A stretch of 64,000 nt of DNA, taken from Planctellipticum variicoloris (GTDB lineage Bacteria > Planctomycetota > Planctomycetia > Planctomycetales > Planctomycetaceae). Made by a program: the position numbers and the translations under genes. This document shows positions 44,869-55,343 of this stretch, in pieces. The notes beneath the pieces were generated by a model. The model saw only the letters and a program-made list of their open reading frames with translations, was not told where the DNA came from and did no database searches. Within the stretch, counting starts at the first letter, position 1. Every line of letters starts with the position of its first letter. The DNA is taken from positions 3,485,557 through 3,549,556 of the forward strand of contig NZ_CP130886.1 of assembly GCF_030622045.1 (NCBI RefSeq), written 5' to 3'.

Positions 44869-47805
44869 CTAACGAGGCCGGTCGACTGGTTTACGTCCTT
44901 CGACGAAAATCCAGGTCCGATCGACCGGCAGGTCCCGGTGGACGGCCTCGTCTCCATCCCGCCAGCGCACCCGAAGTTCCTGCACGCGGTTCGCTGCCCC
45001 CAGGCCGAACACCAGGTGCCTTTCGTTCGCGACCAGGTAGCCGTCCCCGGCCGTCAATTGGCGGGTCCGCGTGCCATTTTCGCTGACGACGGTCACCGTC
45101 GCGCCGATCGCCTCGCGGTCCCGGCTCCGTCCAACCAGCCGCACCTTGATCCAATGACCCGGTTCCGCCGAGCGATTCTCCAGCAGCGCCAGCGGGCGGT
45201 CGAGGTGCGTCACTACGGCGTCCTCCCGCCCGTCATCGTTCCAGTCGAGGACCGCCAGGCCGCGTCCCAGCATCTGCTCCTGAAAGTACGGACCTGTCAC
45301 CGAGCGATCCGCCTCGCAAAAGCGCCCTGTGCCTCGATTGGAAAAGAACTGAGGCGGCATCAGATCCGGCTCCCCCGTCGCGAACGTCCGGTCGACATGG
45401 CCGTTAGTGACAATCAGGTCCGGTCGCCCGTCGAGCTCGGCATCCAGGAACTGCGCCCCAAAACCCAGCATGTAGAAACTGGCATCGCGCAGATAGGCCC
45501 GACGAGTGGCGTCTTCGAAGACGTTTGGCGCCATCTGAAAGTACATCGAATTTGCATCGGCATAAAAGTTCGTGGCGAACAGGTCGGGCCGGCCGTCGGC
45601 ATTAGCGTCGTCACAGGCGATCCCCATTGTCGCCTGCGGCCGGCCGGACTCGTCAAAGGCCAGCCCGACGGCTTGGCCAATCTCCCGGAAGGTCGGCACA
45701 CCGTCCTTTCCAAGCGGTTCCGGCTCGAAGAAGAAATTTGCGGTCGTGTCGTTGCCGACGAAGAGACTCAGATGGCCGTCGCCGTCAAAATCGGCAACCA
45801 CCAGTCCGAGTCCTTTTCCGTCTGCCACCTGCAGACCGGCTCGGTCTGTGACGTCCTTGAAGGTTCCGTCTCCCCGGTTCAGGAACAGCCGATCCGGCGT
45901 CCCGGAAAACATCGTCGGTGCGCAGGAGCGTGGAACTCCTTCGTGCTTGCAATCTCGGGCGGCAACTTCATCCCATTTCAGATAGTTGACCACGTACAGA
46001 TCAGGCCAGTTGTCTTCGTTCAGATCGACGAGCGCCACGCTGGTGGTCCAGTCGTTTCCTGCCGAGGCATTCGCGGAATCAGTCGCGTCGGAAAAGGTTC
46101 CGTCGCCGTTATTGCGATACAGTCGGTTGCGTCCTAGATTGCCGATGTAGAGATCCGGCATCCCGTCCTGATCAAAGTCGCCATACGTCACGCCCTGCGT
46201 GAAGAGCGGATCACCGAGGCCGCTCGGTACGGTGACGTCCTCGAAGCGTTCGCCTCCCCGGTTGCGAAACAGGCGATCGGGATGCGCCGGATCGCCGGCG
46301 TCGGCACGCCAATTACAACTATTTGCCAGATATAGATCGGGGGCGTCGTCCAGGTCGTAGTCAAGAGCTGCAACGCCGCCGCCGGTCGTTTCAAAGATGT
46401 GCTGCAGCCCCTTGCCAGCTTCAGCCGCGTTGTAGTACGGAATCGCGATACCGACCTCCGGAGCCACGTCTTCAAACCGCACGTTCGTCGGACATGCGAT
46501 TACATCCGGGGCGGCAACGCGGTGCGAAGTTCCGTGCGGTCGTGGAGGCTCCCACTCTTCGAGGCCGAGCCGCCGAACTGCGGCGGAGAGTGCCGCGGGT
46601 AGCGGAAGCCCCTCAAGCCGCCCATTCGACAACCGCCACAGCGTCTCGCGGGCCCAGGCCTCGTCCGGAGTGAACCTCAGCGTGAGCTCGCACCAGCCGG
46701 CCGCTTCAAGCGACCGTCCCAGTTGCAGCAGCAGCTCGACACATTCGCGGGCCATTCGCGGATCGCGAATTGTGCGCATCTCGCCCACAAGATTATTGAC
46801 CTTACTGAGCCGGCGAGAGTGTTCCGCAAAGAGCGCCGCCACGTCGTTGTGGCGCAGCAGGCTGAGCGTCCGCGACAACTGGTAGGCCGCCTCCGCATGC
46901 CCGGGATGTCGCGAAACCGTTTCCCAGAAGCATCGTGCGGCGGCCTGCAATTGCTGCCGCCGCAAGGCAATCGCTCCGCGGGCGTACCAGATTTCCGGAT
47001 GGTCGTCGTAACCGCGCGCGACGGACTGCAACCAGTCGTCGCACGCCTGGTCTCCGAGGTCCACCTGCAGGCGTCCCCAGCGTCCCTGCGCTTCGGCATT
47101 TTGACCGTTGCTGCGGACAATCCGCCCGAGGATCTCGCGCGCCTCCTGCTCGCGGTTCTTGAGGATCAACACCCGTGCTTCCCCGAGCCGGACCAGCAGA
47201 TTTTCAGGATCGCTCGCGAGGCATGTCTGAACCCACTCCGAATGGTCTGCAACGAAAAGCTCGGAGTTTCCCGCCATACACAGTTCGTCGGCCAGAAACC
47301 GTCGCTGGCGGATCAGTCGATGGACGTAGGGCAGACTCTCCCAACTCCGTCCCTCGCTGTGCAACAGGACGGCAAATTCACGCAGCGACTCGTGATCGCT
47401 CGACATTCCGTCGAGAACGTTCCGGTAGGCGCGTTCGGCGGCGGCGGCCCTGCCGAGTGCTGCCAGTTCGCGCGCCTGTCCCAGCAAAGCCAGACTGCCG
47501 GCCAGGGAGTGGTCCTGCGGAATCGACCGGTAGTACTGCAGCGCCGTTTCGCGACGATGCAGCCTGGCTGCGGCTTCCGCGGCCAGCAGCAGGAGGCGAG
47601 GTGCCTCCGGGGCCTGCTGAAGCCCTGCTTCTGCCGCCCGCAATGCCCGCTCAAGCCGCAGATCGGCCAGATCGAGTTCGACCTGTCGGGCGCCCCCCTC
47701 TCGCCAGGCAGTCTTAGCCGTATTGCCAGCGACAACAATTGCCCCCACGACAAAAAACGTAGCCAGGGCGCGACCAGCGCGGACAGACCAGACGGGGTCA
47801 GTCAT
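44869..47805 (-). CDS. TPR and FG-GAP/VCBS protein with C-terminal ASPIC/UnbV domain
   Basis: The 978-aa product has one N-terminal membrane anchor (residues ~10-30, ALATFFVVGAIVVAG) and then a helical TPR region up to about residue 400 (LDLADLRLERALRAAEAGLQ, AYQLSRTLSLLRHNDV). About seven FG-GAP/VCBS beta-propeller repeats with calcium-binding DxDxDG loops follow (ALDYDLDDAPDLYLANS, YGDFDQDGMPDLYIGN, VADFDGDGHLSLFVGN). The C-terminus is ASPIC/UnbV: GHWIKVRLVGRSRDREAIGA, DGYLVANERHLVFGLGA. Proteins of this CRTAC1-like layout are exported and probably bind calcium and partners; the activity is unknown. It stands alone on the minus strand. Confidence 0.9.
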   Translation of the reverse strand: MTDPVWSVRAGRALATFFVVGAIVVAGNTAKTAWREGGARQVELDLADLRLERALRAAEAGLQQAPEAPRLLLLAAEAAARLHRRETALQYYRSIPQDHSLAGSLALLGQARELAALGRAAAAERAYRNVLDGMSSDHESLREFAVLLHSEGRSWESLPYVHRLIRQRRFLADELCMAGNSELFVADHSEWVQTCLASDPENLLVRLGEARVLILKNREQEAREILGRIVRSNGQNAEAQGRWGRLQVDLGDQACDDWLQSVARGYDDHPEIWYARGAIALRRQQLQAAARCFWETVSRHPGHAEAAYQLSRTLSLLRHNDVAALFAEHSRRLSKVNNLVGEMRTIRDPRMARECVELLLQLGRSLEAAGWCELTLRFTPDEAWARETLWRLSNGRLEGLPLPAALSAAVRRLGLEEWEPPRPHGTSHRVAAPDVIACPTNVRFEDVAPEVGIAIPYYNAAEAGKGLQHIFETTGGGVAALDYDLDDAPDLYLANSCNWRADAGDPAHPDRLFRNRGGERFEDVTVPSGLGDPLFTQGVTYGDFDQDGMPDLYIGNLGRNRLYRNNGDGTFSDATDSANASAGNDWTTSVALVDLNEDNWPDLYVVNYLKWDEVAARDCKHEGVPRSCAPTMFSGTPDRLFLNRGDGTFKDVTDRAGLQVADGKGLGLVVADFDGDGHLSLFVGNDTTANFFFEPEPLGKDGVPTFREIGQAVGLAFDESGRPQATMGIACDDANADGRPDLFATNFYADANSMYFQMAPNVFEDATRRAYLRDASFYMLGFGAQFLDAELDGRPDLIVTNGHVDRTFATGEPDLMPPQFFSNRGTGRFCEADRSVTGPYFQEQMLGRGLAVLDWNDDGREDAVVTHLDRPLALLENRSAEPGHWIKVRLVGRSRDREAIGATVTVVSENGTRTRQLTAGDGYLVANERHLVFGLGAANRVQELRVRWRDGDEAVHRDLPVDRTWIFVEGRKPVDRPR

Positions 47806-47905
47806 GGGGAGTCAATCCGTGGCGGAGATCGCCGGACACGACCTTCGCGGTCCAACCAACATCAAGGAAACCGATGCTGAATTGTAGCGTCCGCTAATTC
47901 CGCTG

Positions 47906-48955
47906 TCAGAACCCGACCCCCACCCGCAGCATCGCCGTCCCGCCCAGGTCGTAGTCCCCGATGCCGCTGGCGTAACGCAGCGTGCGGTTGAAAACGTACC
48001 CGGCCTCGAAGCGCTGCACCGGGCCGCCGCGCAGGCGCTTGCGCTCGTAGCCCACCAGCAGCCGCAGGGCGCTGTACGTGGCAATGTCGTCGAGACCGCT
48101 GCTCCGCTCGATCGCGTACGAGCCGCCCGCGAACTCTCCGCCCAGATAAACCCAGCCTTCGCGGTCTTCCGACGCATGCACGCGCCTCAGGATCCGCGGT
48201 TTGGGAAACAGCAGCTCCAGCTTGGCGCGTTCGTTCGGCGTGTAGATCAGCCCCGCCGCAGGCAGCCAGGAAACATCCTGGCGATCAAAGTAAACCGCTC
48301 CGAACGCCAGTTGCAGCGTCTCGCTGTAATTCCAGAACGCGAGAACCCGGGCCGGCAGACGGAACGCTTCCGAACTGGTGTTGTGAAAATCGGTATAGAG
48401 ACTGGGCGAAACGCCGAAGTACAGCGTCCACTTCGGATTCCACACCCACATCCCCTGCACGTCGATCGAGACGTCGTAAAGAGTCCCCGGCAGATTGGTC
48501 GACTGCGGTCCGTTCAGTACGTGTGCGCCGAACCCCGGCGACAGTCCCACCGCGAACGAGCCTTTCGGTTTTGCCGAAGGAATCGCCCGGTAGTCGAAAT
48601 CGACGATCCCCAGCGTATCCCCGCTGCCCGCATTCCAGGTAATCGCCAGGTCGTGGCGGAACTGAAGGTAGGCCGGAAGACCGGATTCTTCAGGGACCTC
48701 GGGAAGTTCGGCAGGGGCGACCGGGGAACCATCGGGCCAGAATTGCTCGTTGCCGTCGGCCCTGGGGGACGGCGAGAGAACCTCGGCCCCTTCCAGCAGA
48801 TGATTCTGCATTTCACTCTGCAGATAGCCCGCCGGCTGCCAGTTTGTTTCCGGCGTCTCGGCGACCGGGAGACGCCCCTGGGCCAGCGCCGGCGTCAGCC
48901 ACAAACAGCTCGCCCACAGGACGCAGACGCGGCGCAATGTCAGTGGCGACCGCAT
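47906..48955 (-). CDS. Probable outer-membrane beta-barrel protein
   Basis: The 349-aa product from the ATG at 48955 has a signal peptide (LTLRRVCVLWASCLWLTPALAQ in part) and then alternating aromatic strands typical of a barrel, such as WTLYFGVSPSLYTDF, TLQLAFGAVYFDRQD, GWVYLGGEFAGGSYAIE and GGTAMLRVGVGF with a terminal Phe. I associate this with DUF6268-type planctomycete outer-membrane proteins. No plug or TonB box is visible. The frame is open to 49027, but the residues before the ATG are not signal-like. Confidence 0.7.
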   Translation of the reverse strand: MRSPLTLRRVCVLWASCLWLTPALAQGRLPVAETPETNWQPAGYLQSEMQNHLLEGAEVLSPSPRADGNEQFWPDGSPVAPAELPEVPEESGLPAYLQFRHDLAITWNAGSGDTLGIVDFDYRAIPSAKPKGSFAVGLSPGFGAHVLNGPQSTNLPGTLYDVSIDVQGMWVWNPKWTLYFGVSPSLYTDFHNTSSEAFRLPARVLAFWNYSETLQLAFGAVYFDRQDVSWLPAAGLIYTPNERAKLELLFPKPRILRRVHASEDREGWVYLGGEFAGGSYAIERSSGLDDIATYSALRLLVGYERKRLRGGPVQRFEAGYVFNRTLRYASGIGDYDLGGTAMLRVGVGF

Positions 48956-49219
48956 GGGGCGGATCTCGCAACGATCAGGGAATTCGGACGAAGGGAGACT
49001 CCGAGCGGAGTGTCGAGGTTCTGTCAAAATCGGAAGTTTGCGTCAAGACGGGTTTTCGGGGACAAGTCGTGCTGTGCCCATTCCGGAACTTCGATTTTTC
49101 ATCGGTTTCCACCATGAGGGCCGATTCCTGGCTGGCCAGACCCTGAGGCGACTGATACAACTTTCGGGACAGGGCAGGACGCCCGCTGTTTCACAGAATT
49201 CCGTGTCGATGGATCGACC

Positions 49220-50653
49220 ATGGCAGCCGCTCTCAATCTGGCCTTCGACGACGAGGATGGACGGCTTCCCGTCACTGTCGGCCGGCTGCTCGATTTCTCG
49301 GACGACCCGCTCGCCTGCATGCGACGGCAACTCGCCGAGCACGGTCCGATTTCCGCCCTGCAGCAGGACGGCCAGCGGGTCTACTTCGCATTCGGCCCCG
49401 AGTACAACCACCGGTTGCTCGCCGAGCACACGCAGTTTCTCTCTCAGTTCTTCACGATCCGCGGCGGCCGCAACACGGCTCAGCGCCGGCTGTCCAGCGG
49501 CCTGCTCAGCATGAATGGCGAACAGCACAAGCGAAACCGCCGACTGGTGATGGACGCCTTCCAAAAGCGGGCCATGCAGGGGTATCTCCCCGCGATCCAG
49601 CGGCTGACCGAAGGAATGCTCGCCGACTGGCAGCCCGGACAGCAGCGCGACATTTCTCGCGACATGACCGAGTTCATGCTGCGACTGACCAGCAGCATGC
49701 TCTTCGGACTCGACCAGCCGGAACTGGCCTGGCGGATCGGCCGGATGATCGATCGCTGGGTCCATTTGAACCACGAAGTCGGCATGGGAGCCTTCGTCTC
49801 CGATCCGCAGTTCGCGGAACGCTACGCCGAGCTGCTCGAATTCGCCGACACGCTCGAAGCCGAAATTCGCGGCATGATCGCTCTGCGGAAGGCGGCCGTC
49901 GAGCCCGGGACCGACGCCCTCTCGCTGCTCATCGCCGCCCACGACGAACACGGAAGCATTTCCGACGACGAACTGGTCGGCCAGGCGGCCCTCCTGTTCG
50001 GCGCCGCCCACCTGACCACCGCCAACACCTTCACCTGGACGCTGTTCCTGCTGGCCCAGCATCCGGCATGCATGGAACGGCTGCATGCGGAGCTGCAGCG
50101 GGAGCTGACCGGCGGATTCCCCAGTCCGCAGCAGTCGGAACGGCTGGTCTGGACCGATGCGGTCATCAAGGAGTCGATGCGGCTGATGCCCGCGTCCGCC
50201 TATCTGCAGCGGACAACCGCCGAGCCCTGCCAGCTCGGTCCGTTCTCCCTGCCGAAGGGGGCGCCGATCATTTTCAGCCAGCTCATGACGCACCATCAGC
50301 CGGAACTCTTCCCGCAGCCGCGCCGGTTCCGCCCGGAGCGCTGGCAGGGACTGAATCCGTCCCCCTACGCCTACCTGCCGTTCGGGGCCGGTCCCCGCAT
50401 GTGCATCGGCGGCCCGCTGGCCATGCTGATTCTCAAAATGGTCCTGCCGACGATCCTGCAGCGGTTCAAGCTGACCGTCGTACCCTACGCCGAGATCAAC
50501 GCCCGGATCGTCTCGACGATGCTCTGCGCCGTCAGCCCGGTCCGGATGCAGGTCGACGCCCCGGATGGCCGATTCACCGCCCAGCCGGTTCGCGGTTCGA
50601 TTCACTCTGTCGTCGATCTCGGCGAGTCAATGGCAGCCCGCCGGGCGGCGTGA
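49220..50653 (+). CDS. Cytochrome P450
   Basis: The 477-aa product has the P450 hallmarks in order: the I-helix LLFGAAHLTTANTFTW (oxygen-activating Thr), the ExxR motif KESMRLMP, the RFRPERW region and the heme loop PFGAGPRMCIGGPLA with thiolate Cys395. It lacks an N-terminal membrane anchor and so is a soluble bacterial-type enzyme needing separate redox partners; no ferredoxin or reductase gene is adjacent. Substrate unknown. Convergent with the proS gene, with a large hairpin between. Confidence 0.93.
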   Translation: MAAALNLAFDDEDGRLPVTVGRLLDFSDDPLACMRRQLAEHGPISALQQDGQRVYFAFGPEYNHRLLAEHTQFLSQFFTIRGGRNTAQRRLSSGLLSMNGEQHKRNRRLVMDAFQKRAMQGYLPAIQRLTEGMLADWQPGQQRDISRDMTEFMLRLTSSMLFGLDQPELAWRIGRMIDRWVHLNHEVGMGAFVSDPQFAERYAELLEFADTLEAEIRGMIALRKAAVEPGTDALSLLIAAHDEHGSISDDELVGQAALLFGAAHLTTANTFTWTLFLLAQHPACMERLHAELQRELTGGFPSPQQSERLVWTDAVIKESMRLMPASAYLQRTTAEPCQLGPFSLPKGAPIIFSQLMTHHQPELFPQPRRFRPERWQGLNPSPYAYLPFGAGPRMCIGGPLAMLILKMVLPTILQRFKLTVVPYAEINARIVSTMLCAVSPVRMQVDAPDGRFTAQPVRGSIHSVVDLGESMAARRAA

Positions 50654-50676
50654 TGCTTCGACGGCGGAGGCCATCC

Positions 50677-50764
50677 TGGGTGGCACGCCCAGAGGCATTG
50701 CGATGGGCGTTGGTCTTGAACTGGCAAAAAGCACGCCCATCGAGGACTCTGGGCGTGCCACCCA
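50677..50764. repeat. 88-bp two-stem hairpin element
   Basis: Outer arms TGGGTGGCACGCCCAGA (50677-50693) and TCTGGGCGTGCCACCCA (50748-50764) are perfectly complementary. Inside, CGATGGGCGT (50701-50710) pairs with ACGCCCATCG (50733-50742). It sits between two convergent genes and could act as a bidirectional terminator or be a small non-autonomous repeat. Confidence 0.75.
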
Positions 50765-50776
50765 TTCCGCTGCTCC

Positions 50777-52525
50777 CTACTCCGGGACGCGGGCCGCTTC
50801 CGCCGCCCGCCGCTCCGCCAGCATCTTCCGCAGCGTGGCGACCGCTTCTGCGACCGGGATCTTGATTGCGTCGGGAGCGTCGCGCCACTTGGCCTCGATC
50901 ATCCCCTCCTTGAGCCCCTTGCCGCCGATCACGATCCGCAATGGAATGCCGATCAGATCGGCGTCTTTGAATTTCACGCCGGCACGCTGATCGCGATCGT
51001 CAAGCAGCACGTCTTCGCCGGCCGCCTGCAGCTCGCGGTAAATCGTCTCCGTCTGCTCCACCACTTCGGTCTCGGTGACGCTCAGCGGGCAGAGGATCAC
51101 CGAGTACGGAGCGATCGACAACGGCCAGATCAGGCCGTTGGCATCGTGCTTCGTCTCGGCAAGCCCGGCGACAATCCGGTTCACGCCGATCCCATAGCAT
51201 CCCATGATCAGCGGCTGCCGGGAGTCTTTTTCGTCGTCGTAGACCGCGTCGAGCGCCACGGAGTACTTCGTGCCGAGCTTGAAGACGTGCCCGACCTCGA
51301 TGCCGTGCACGATTTCCAGCGTCCCGTCGCCGCGTGGACTCGGATCGCCCGCGCACGCGTTCCGCAGGTCGTACGTCGTTTCGAGCTGATAGTCCCGTCC
51401 AACATTCACTCCGGTCACGTGGGCGTCTTCGGCGTTCGCCCCGGCGATCGCGTTGACGATCAGCGGGACGTCGTGATCGGCGATCACCGGGCACTTGATC
51501 CCCACCGGACCGGCAAACCCGACCGGGGCGCCGGTCACCTGAAAAATGGTCCCGGTGTCGGCGAGCTCGACCTTGCCGACGCCCAGCGCCCGACGGATCT
51601 TGTTCTCGTTGGCCTCGTGATCGCCGCGCAACAGCACCGCGACCGGCTTGCCGTCCGCCAGATAAACCAGAGTCTTGATCATCTGCTGCGGCGAGCACCC
51701 GAGCAGCTTGCAGACCGCTTCGATGCTTCCCACATTCGGCGTGGCCACCTGCTGCAACGGGCCGGCGCCGGCGGGAGCCGTCAGCGGCGGCGTCTTACGG
51801 CCAGTCTCGGCCCGTTCCATGTTCGCGGCGTAGTTCGTCTTCCGACAGAAGACCACCTGGTCTTCGCCGTTCGCCGCCGGGATCATGAACTCGTGCGACC
51901 CGTCGCCGCCGATCGGACCGCTTTCGGCCTCGACGGGCAGATACTCCAGCCCGCAACGGGCGAAGATCCGGCAATACGCCTTGTACATCTTCTGATAGGT
52001 CTCGCCGAGCGATTCCACGCTGGTGTGGAAGCTGTAGGCATCCTTCATCAGAAACTCGCTGGTCCGGAGCACGCCGAATCGGGGACGCTCTTCGTTCCGG
52101 AACTTGATCTGGATCTGATACAGCGTCAGCGGCAACTGCCGATAACTGCTGATGTGCCGCGAGACCAGATCCGTCACGACTTCTTCGTGCGTCGGCCCCA
52201 GCGCCAGGTGAATTGTCTTGTCGCCCCGGCGGACGTGGAAGTTGATCAGCACATTGCCGAAAGCCTCTCGCCTCCCGGTTCGTTCGAACAGGTCGATCGG
52301 CTGGAGGGCTGGCATGAAGATTTCGACGCCGCCCGCGGCGTCCATTTCTTCCCGGACGATCGCTTCCGCCTTCTTGAGCGCCCGCAAGCCCAGCGGCAGG
52401 TACGTGTAGGCTCCCGCCATGAGCTGTCGGATCAGGCCGGCCCGCAGCATGAGCTGATGGCTCGGGGCTTCCGCATCCGAGGGAATTTCCTTCATCGTCG
52501 GAATCAGCGTCTGCGACCAGCGCAC
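50777..52525 (-). CDS. proS: Prolyl-tRNA synthetase (bacterial type)
   Basis: The 582-aa class II enzyme charges tRNA-Pro. Class II motif 1 is in [21 protein letters not shown]. The [20 protein letters not shown] region is motif 2. The YbaK-type editing domain (residues ~230-385) contains [20 protein letters not shown], and motif 3 is [15 protein letters not shown]. The anticodon-binding domain ends the protein ([20 protein letters not shown]). I prefer the GTG at 52525 (RWSQTLIPT start as in relatives, GGAAGG 8 bp upstream); the frame is open to 52543. Bacterial ProRS with the insertion domain is about 570-580 aa. Confidence 0.93.
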   Translation of the reverse strand: MRWSQTLIPTMKEIPSDAEAPSHQLMLRAGLIRQLMAGAYTYLPLGLRALKKAEAIVREEMDAAGGVEIFMPALQPIDLFERTGRREAFGNVLINFHVRRGDKTIHLALGPTHEEVVTDLVSRHISSYRQLPLTLYQIQIKFRNEERPRFGVLRTSEFLMKDAYSFHTSVESLGETYQKMYKAYCRIFARCGLEYLPVEAESGPIGGDGSHEFMIPAANGEDQVVFCRKTNYAANMERAETGRKTPPLTAPAGAGPLQQVATPNVGSIEAVCKLLGCSPQQMIKTLVYLADGKPVAVLLRGDHEANENKIRRALGVGKVELADTGTIFQVTGAPVGFAGPVGIKCPVIADHDVPLIVNAIAGANAEDAHVTGVNVGRDYQLETTYDLRNACAGDPSPRGDGTLEIVHGIEVGHVFKLGTKYSVALDAVYDDEKDSRQPLIMGCYGIGVNRIVAGLAETKHDANGLIWPLSIAPYSVILCPLSVTETEVVEQTETIYRELQAAGEDVLLDDRDQRAGVKFKDADLIGIPLRIVIGGKGLKEGMIEAKWRDAPDAIKIPVAEAVATLRKMLAERRAAEAARVPE

Positions 52526-52781
52526 GGGAGCATCCTTCCACACAGGCCGCGAGGGCCTTCCAGTTGATACGCGACAACCGGTCCTCCGGTCGTCAGGGAG
52601 GGCGGCATTCTAGCAGAAGTCGTTGCGCGGGAAAGGAGAACCGCCTCCTGCCTCGGCCTGAGTCCGTCGGCAGGGAGTGGCCGGAGCGGAGCCCGCGACG
52701 CTCCGGAATCGGCCAAGGAGACTGGCACTGGGCCGTCGAGGACTCTGACGCCAGACCCCCCGTTGCATCATGCCCGGGGAG

Positions 52782-53645
52782 TTAGTACAGCGCCGTCGCC
52801 AGCTTGCGACGGAACTCCCCGGTCAATTCCGACGCCGGACCGAGCATGTCGAAAATCTTGACCATCGTCGACTTCGCTTCCTGTCCGACGCCATCCCGGT
52901 CCGCAATGACGACCGCCAGGCAGGTCTCCAGCGCCTTCCGGAACTGCGAGCTGGCGGCCAGGGCGTCCGCATACCGGACCTGCAACAGCAGGTCGGCGGG
53001 GTTGGCTTCGGCGGCTTTGCGGGCCTCCTCGACGCCACCCGTTTCCGCCGCCGCCAGACGGACATCCAGCTCCGACTTGATCCGCTCCGCTTCCGGCTCC
53101 AGATAGCCCCGCTGCTGAAGCTCCTGCAAAACCGACTGGCACTCGTCCATCCGGCCCTGCCGGAGCACCAGTCCGGCGATCCGAATCTTGATCATCGCCT
53201 CCTCGGGAGCAAGTGCCAGCGCCTCCCGATACTTGGCCTCCGCCGTCTTCGGATCGGACTCTTCCAGCGCCATCGCGTCCTTCAAGAGGAGCTCGGCCGG
53301 CGACGGCATCAGCGCATCCAGCCACTTGCGGATCTCCGCTTCGGGCAGGACTCCCATGAACTGGTCGACAGGCTGGCCTTCCAGAAAGGCCACGACCATC
53401 GGAATGCTCTGGATCTGAAACGCCGCGGCGAGCTGCTGCTCTTCGTCCGTGTTGATCTTGGCCAGCACAAACTTGCCGGCGTACTCATCGGCCAGCTTCT
53501 CGAGGACCGGCGCAAGCTGACGGCACGGAGCGCACCAGGGCGCCCAGAAATCGATCACGACCAGCGTCTCACGCGACTTCTCGATGACGTCGGCCTGGAA
53601 CGAAGCCGTCTTGACGTTCACGACGAAGGGAGACGAACCATCCAT
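52782..53645 (-). CDS. Thioredoxin-TPR protein (YbbN/CnoX-like)
   Basis: The 287-aa product has a thioredoxin domain (residues 1-110) with the active-site WCAPC (Cys38, Cys41) and cis-Pro in QSIPMVVAF. It is followed by a helical TPR-like half (LLLKDAMALEESDPKTAEAK, ADLLLQVRYADALAASSQFR). This is the architecture of YbbN/CnoX, a redox chaperone that holds unfolded proteins. There is no signal peptide, so it is cytoplasmic. The ATG at 53645 has a GAGAGG site 6 bp upstream. It stands alone between proS and the DUF1598-like gene. Confidence 0.9.
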   Translation of the reverse strand: MDGSSPFVVNVKTASFQADVIEKSRETLVVIDFWAPWCAPCRQLAPVLEKLADEYAGKFVLAKINTDEEQQLAAAFQIQSIPMVVAFLEGQPVDQFMGVLPEAEIRKWLDALMPSPAELLLKDAMALEESDPKTAEAKYREALALAPEEAMIKIRIAGLVLRQGRMDECQSVLQELQQRGYLEPEAERIKSELDVRLAAAETGGVEEARKAAEANPADLLLQVRYADALAASSQFRKALETCLAVVIADRDGVGQEAKSTMVKIFDMLGPASELTGEFRRKLATALY

Positions 53646-53803
53646 GCGCAACACCTCTCAGCGGATACCAGACATCGGAACTCGGGACGGTCGCCCGATT
53701 CTGCAGTGTAGACCGCTGAAGGCCCAAACGGCAAACAAGCCCCCTTGCGGGATTTGCTTTCCGGACCAGCTTTCCGCTTTCCGCTCCAAGCGTTCGGCTT
53801 CGC

Positions 53804-55192
53804 TCAGTCCCACCACCAGGAGTGCTCCGCGGAACGCTTCGCTTCGGCGGCGGCCGCCCGCTGTCCCTCCAGACGTTCGCCGCTTTCCGGTTTCCAGGCA
53901 TCGCTCCGCAGCAGCGACCGAGGAGAAATGACAACGCCCCCCCCGACGAGTCCGATCACCATGTTCCCGGCCCGCTTCGCATTGACCAGCGAGGCCACGC
54001 TGCGCGGAGCATTTCCCCGCGAGTAAGAGGACTGTTCCGGATCGCTGAAGACTTCCATCGCCCAGCCCGCCTTGTCCGCCAGTCCGTCGCGGCGAATCAA
54101 AGCCGCGATCAGCGTCCAGTCGATCACGTTCTGCAACTCCGCAAACACAGGCGATCGATTCGCCAGGTCCGGAAACCGCTGCGTGAACTGCTTGGCGAAC
54201 GCTTGAGTCGACATCCGAGTCGTCGAGGCCGAAGACCGTTGCCCGGTCGCGTCGGTCATCTCCTCCTGCGAAACGAGCTGCGCCCGCTGGCCCTTGAACG
54301 CGTACGCCAGTCCGTCATCGCTCCGGAGCAGCTCGTCGAAAAACGGCACAAAGTACCAGCGCTGCAGACTGTTTCCGCCCCCTCCCAGCATCGCCAGGTG
54401 GCTCCGCAGCCCCTTGACGCCCGGATTCTCCAGACCCAGCGAAATCCGTTTCATCCGCCAGTCGGCCTCCACCAGAACCGCTCCGATGTGCGAGTCCGCC
54501 GGTACGCCATCAACCCGCACATTCTGCAGCCCCAGAATCTCGGGCATACGTCGATACCTCGACTCCACAATGTCGATGGTGGCGCCGGAGCTGTTTTGCG
54601 CCAGGAATCGCTCCAGCGCCGCCAGCCGCTCGGGATCGGGATCAATCGAACACCCGACCATCCGCGCCCCATCGAGCGCCTGCCATACGACGTAGAAGTC
54701 CTCCAGCCGGAGTGCCGGCCGACCCGATTCGACGCCGACCATCCGCCCGACAGCGTCCGGCACACAACCTTCGGCCGGACCGGCGATCACCAGTTCCCGG
54801 CTCTCCGGCAGGACGAACAGAAAGTCGATCCGCTGCAGCCCCGCCACCTGGACCATGTCGATCGGGATGTCTTTCCCAGTCGTTCGCGCTTCCGCCCAAG
54901 CCGTCTCCAGTCGGTTCAGCGATACCTTGCGGCACTCGCTGGCCCGCATCCAGTCTCCCCCCGTCGACTTCGCCGCCAGCGCCGCCCGACGTTTCTTGTC
55001 GAGGCCGCCCCCCGCATCACTCGACGCAACTCCCGAGAGAAGCCCCTCGGGGCTGATCACAATCCCGCTGGCGTTATTGTTGTTATTGTTCTGATTCCCG
55101 TTCCCGGTCCCCTGCGCCCATGCTGAGGCGGCGACGCCGCAAACCACGCAGAAACTCAGTCCCGAAAGTAAGCGGTTCCACGGAGTCGACAT
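53804..55192 (-). CDS. Secreted DUF1598-like protein
   Basis: The 462-aa product has a signal peptide ending in SAWAQ, then a Gly/Asn-rich stretch (GTGNGNQNNNNNN). The main body contains DMVQVAGLQRIDFLFVLPES, RELVIAGPAEGC, LRLEDFYVVWQALDGARMVG and WYFVPFFDELLRSDDGLAYAF, a pattern that I associate with DUF1598 proteins seen in planctomycetes. It ends in a Trp-rich tail (HSWWWD). Exported, function unknown. The upstream QueD/TrmL/APC run lies 150 bp away on the same strand. Confidence 0.75.
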   Translation of the reverse strand: MSTPWNRLLSGLSFCVVCGVAASAWAQGTGNGNQNNNNNNASGIVISPEGLLSGVASSDAGGGLDKKRRAALAAKSTGGDWMRASECRKVSLNRLETAWAEARTTGKDIPIDMVQVAGLQRIDFLFVLPESRELVIAGPAEGCVPDAVGRMVGVESGRPALRLEDFYVVWQALDGARMVGCSIDPDPERLAALERFLAQNSSGATIDIVESRYRRMPEILGLQNVRVDGVPADSHIGAVLVEADWRMKRISLGLENPGVKGLRSHLAMLGGGGNSLQRWYFVPFFDELLRSDDGLAYAFKGQRAQLVSQEEMTDATGQRSSASTTRMSTQAFAKQFTQRFPDLANRSPVFAELQNVIDWTLIAALIRRDGLADKAGWAMEVFSDPEQSSYSRGNAPRSVASLVNAKRAGNMVIGLVGGGVVISPRSLLRSDAWKPESGERLEGQRAAAAEAKRSAEHSWWWD

Positions 55193-55343
55193 TGGACAGT
55201 TCCGGCGCAGGGATTGACGGGATCACGGACTCGCCGACAGAAACGCAGGAATTCGACGTTCGTCGCCGCGCAGCGCGCCGGTTTCTCACAAATTCGTTAT
55301 ATCTCGCCACCGGCCGCCGGCAAGACCGCTTCTCAATCCCAGG

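Noticed and set aside
53822-55126. 434-codon plus-strand frame
   Set aside because: Shadow of the DUF1598-like gene with Arg/His/Pro-rich sequence.
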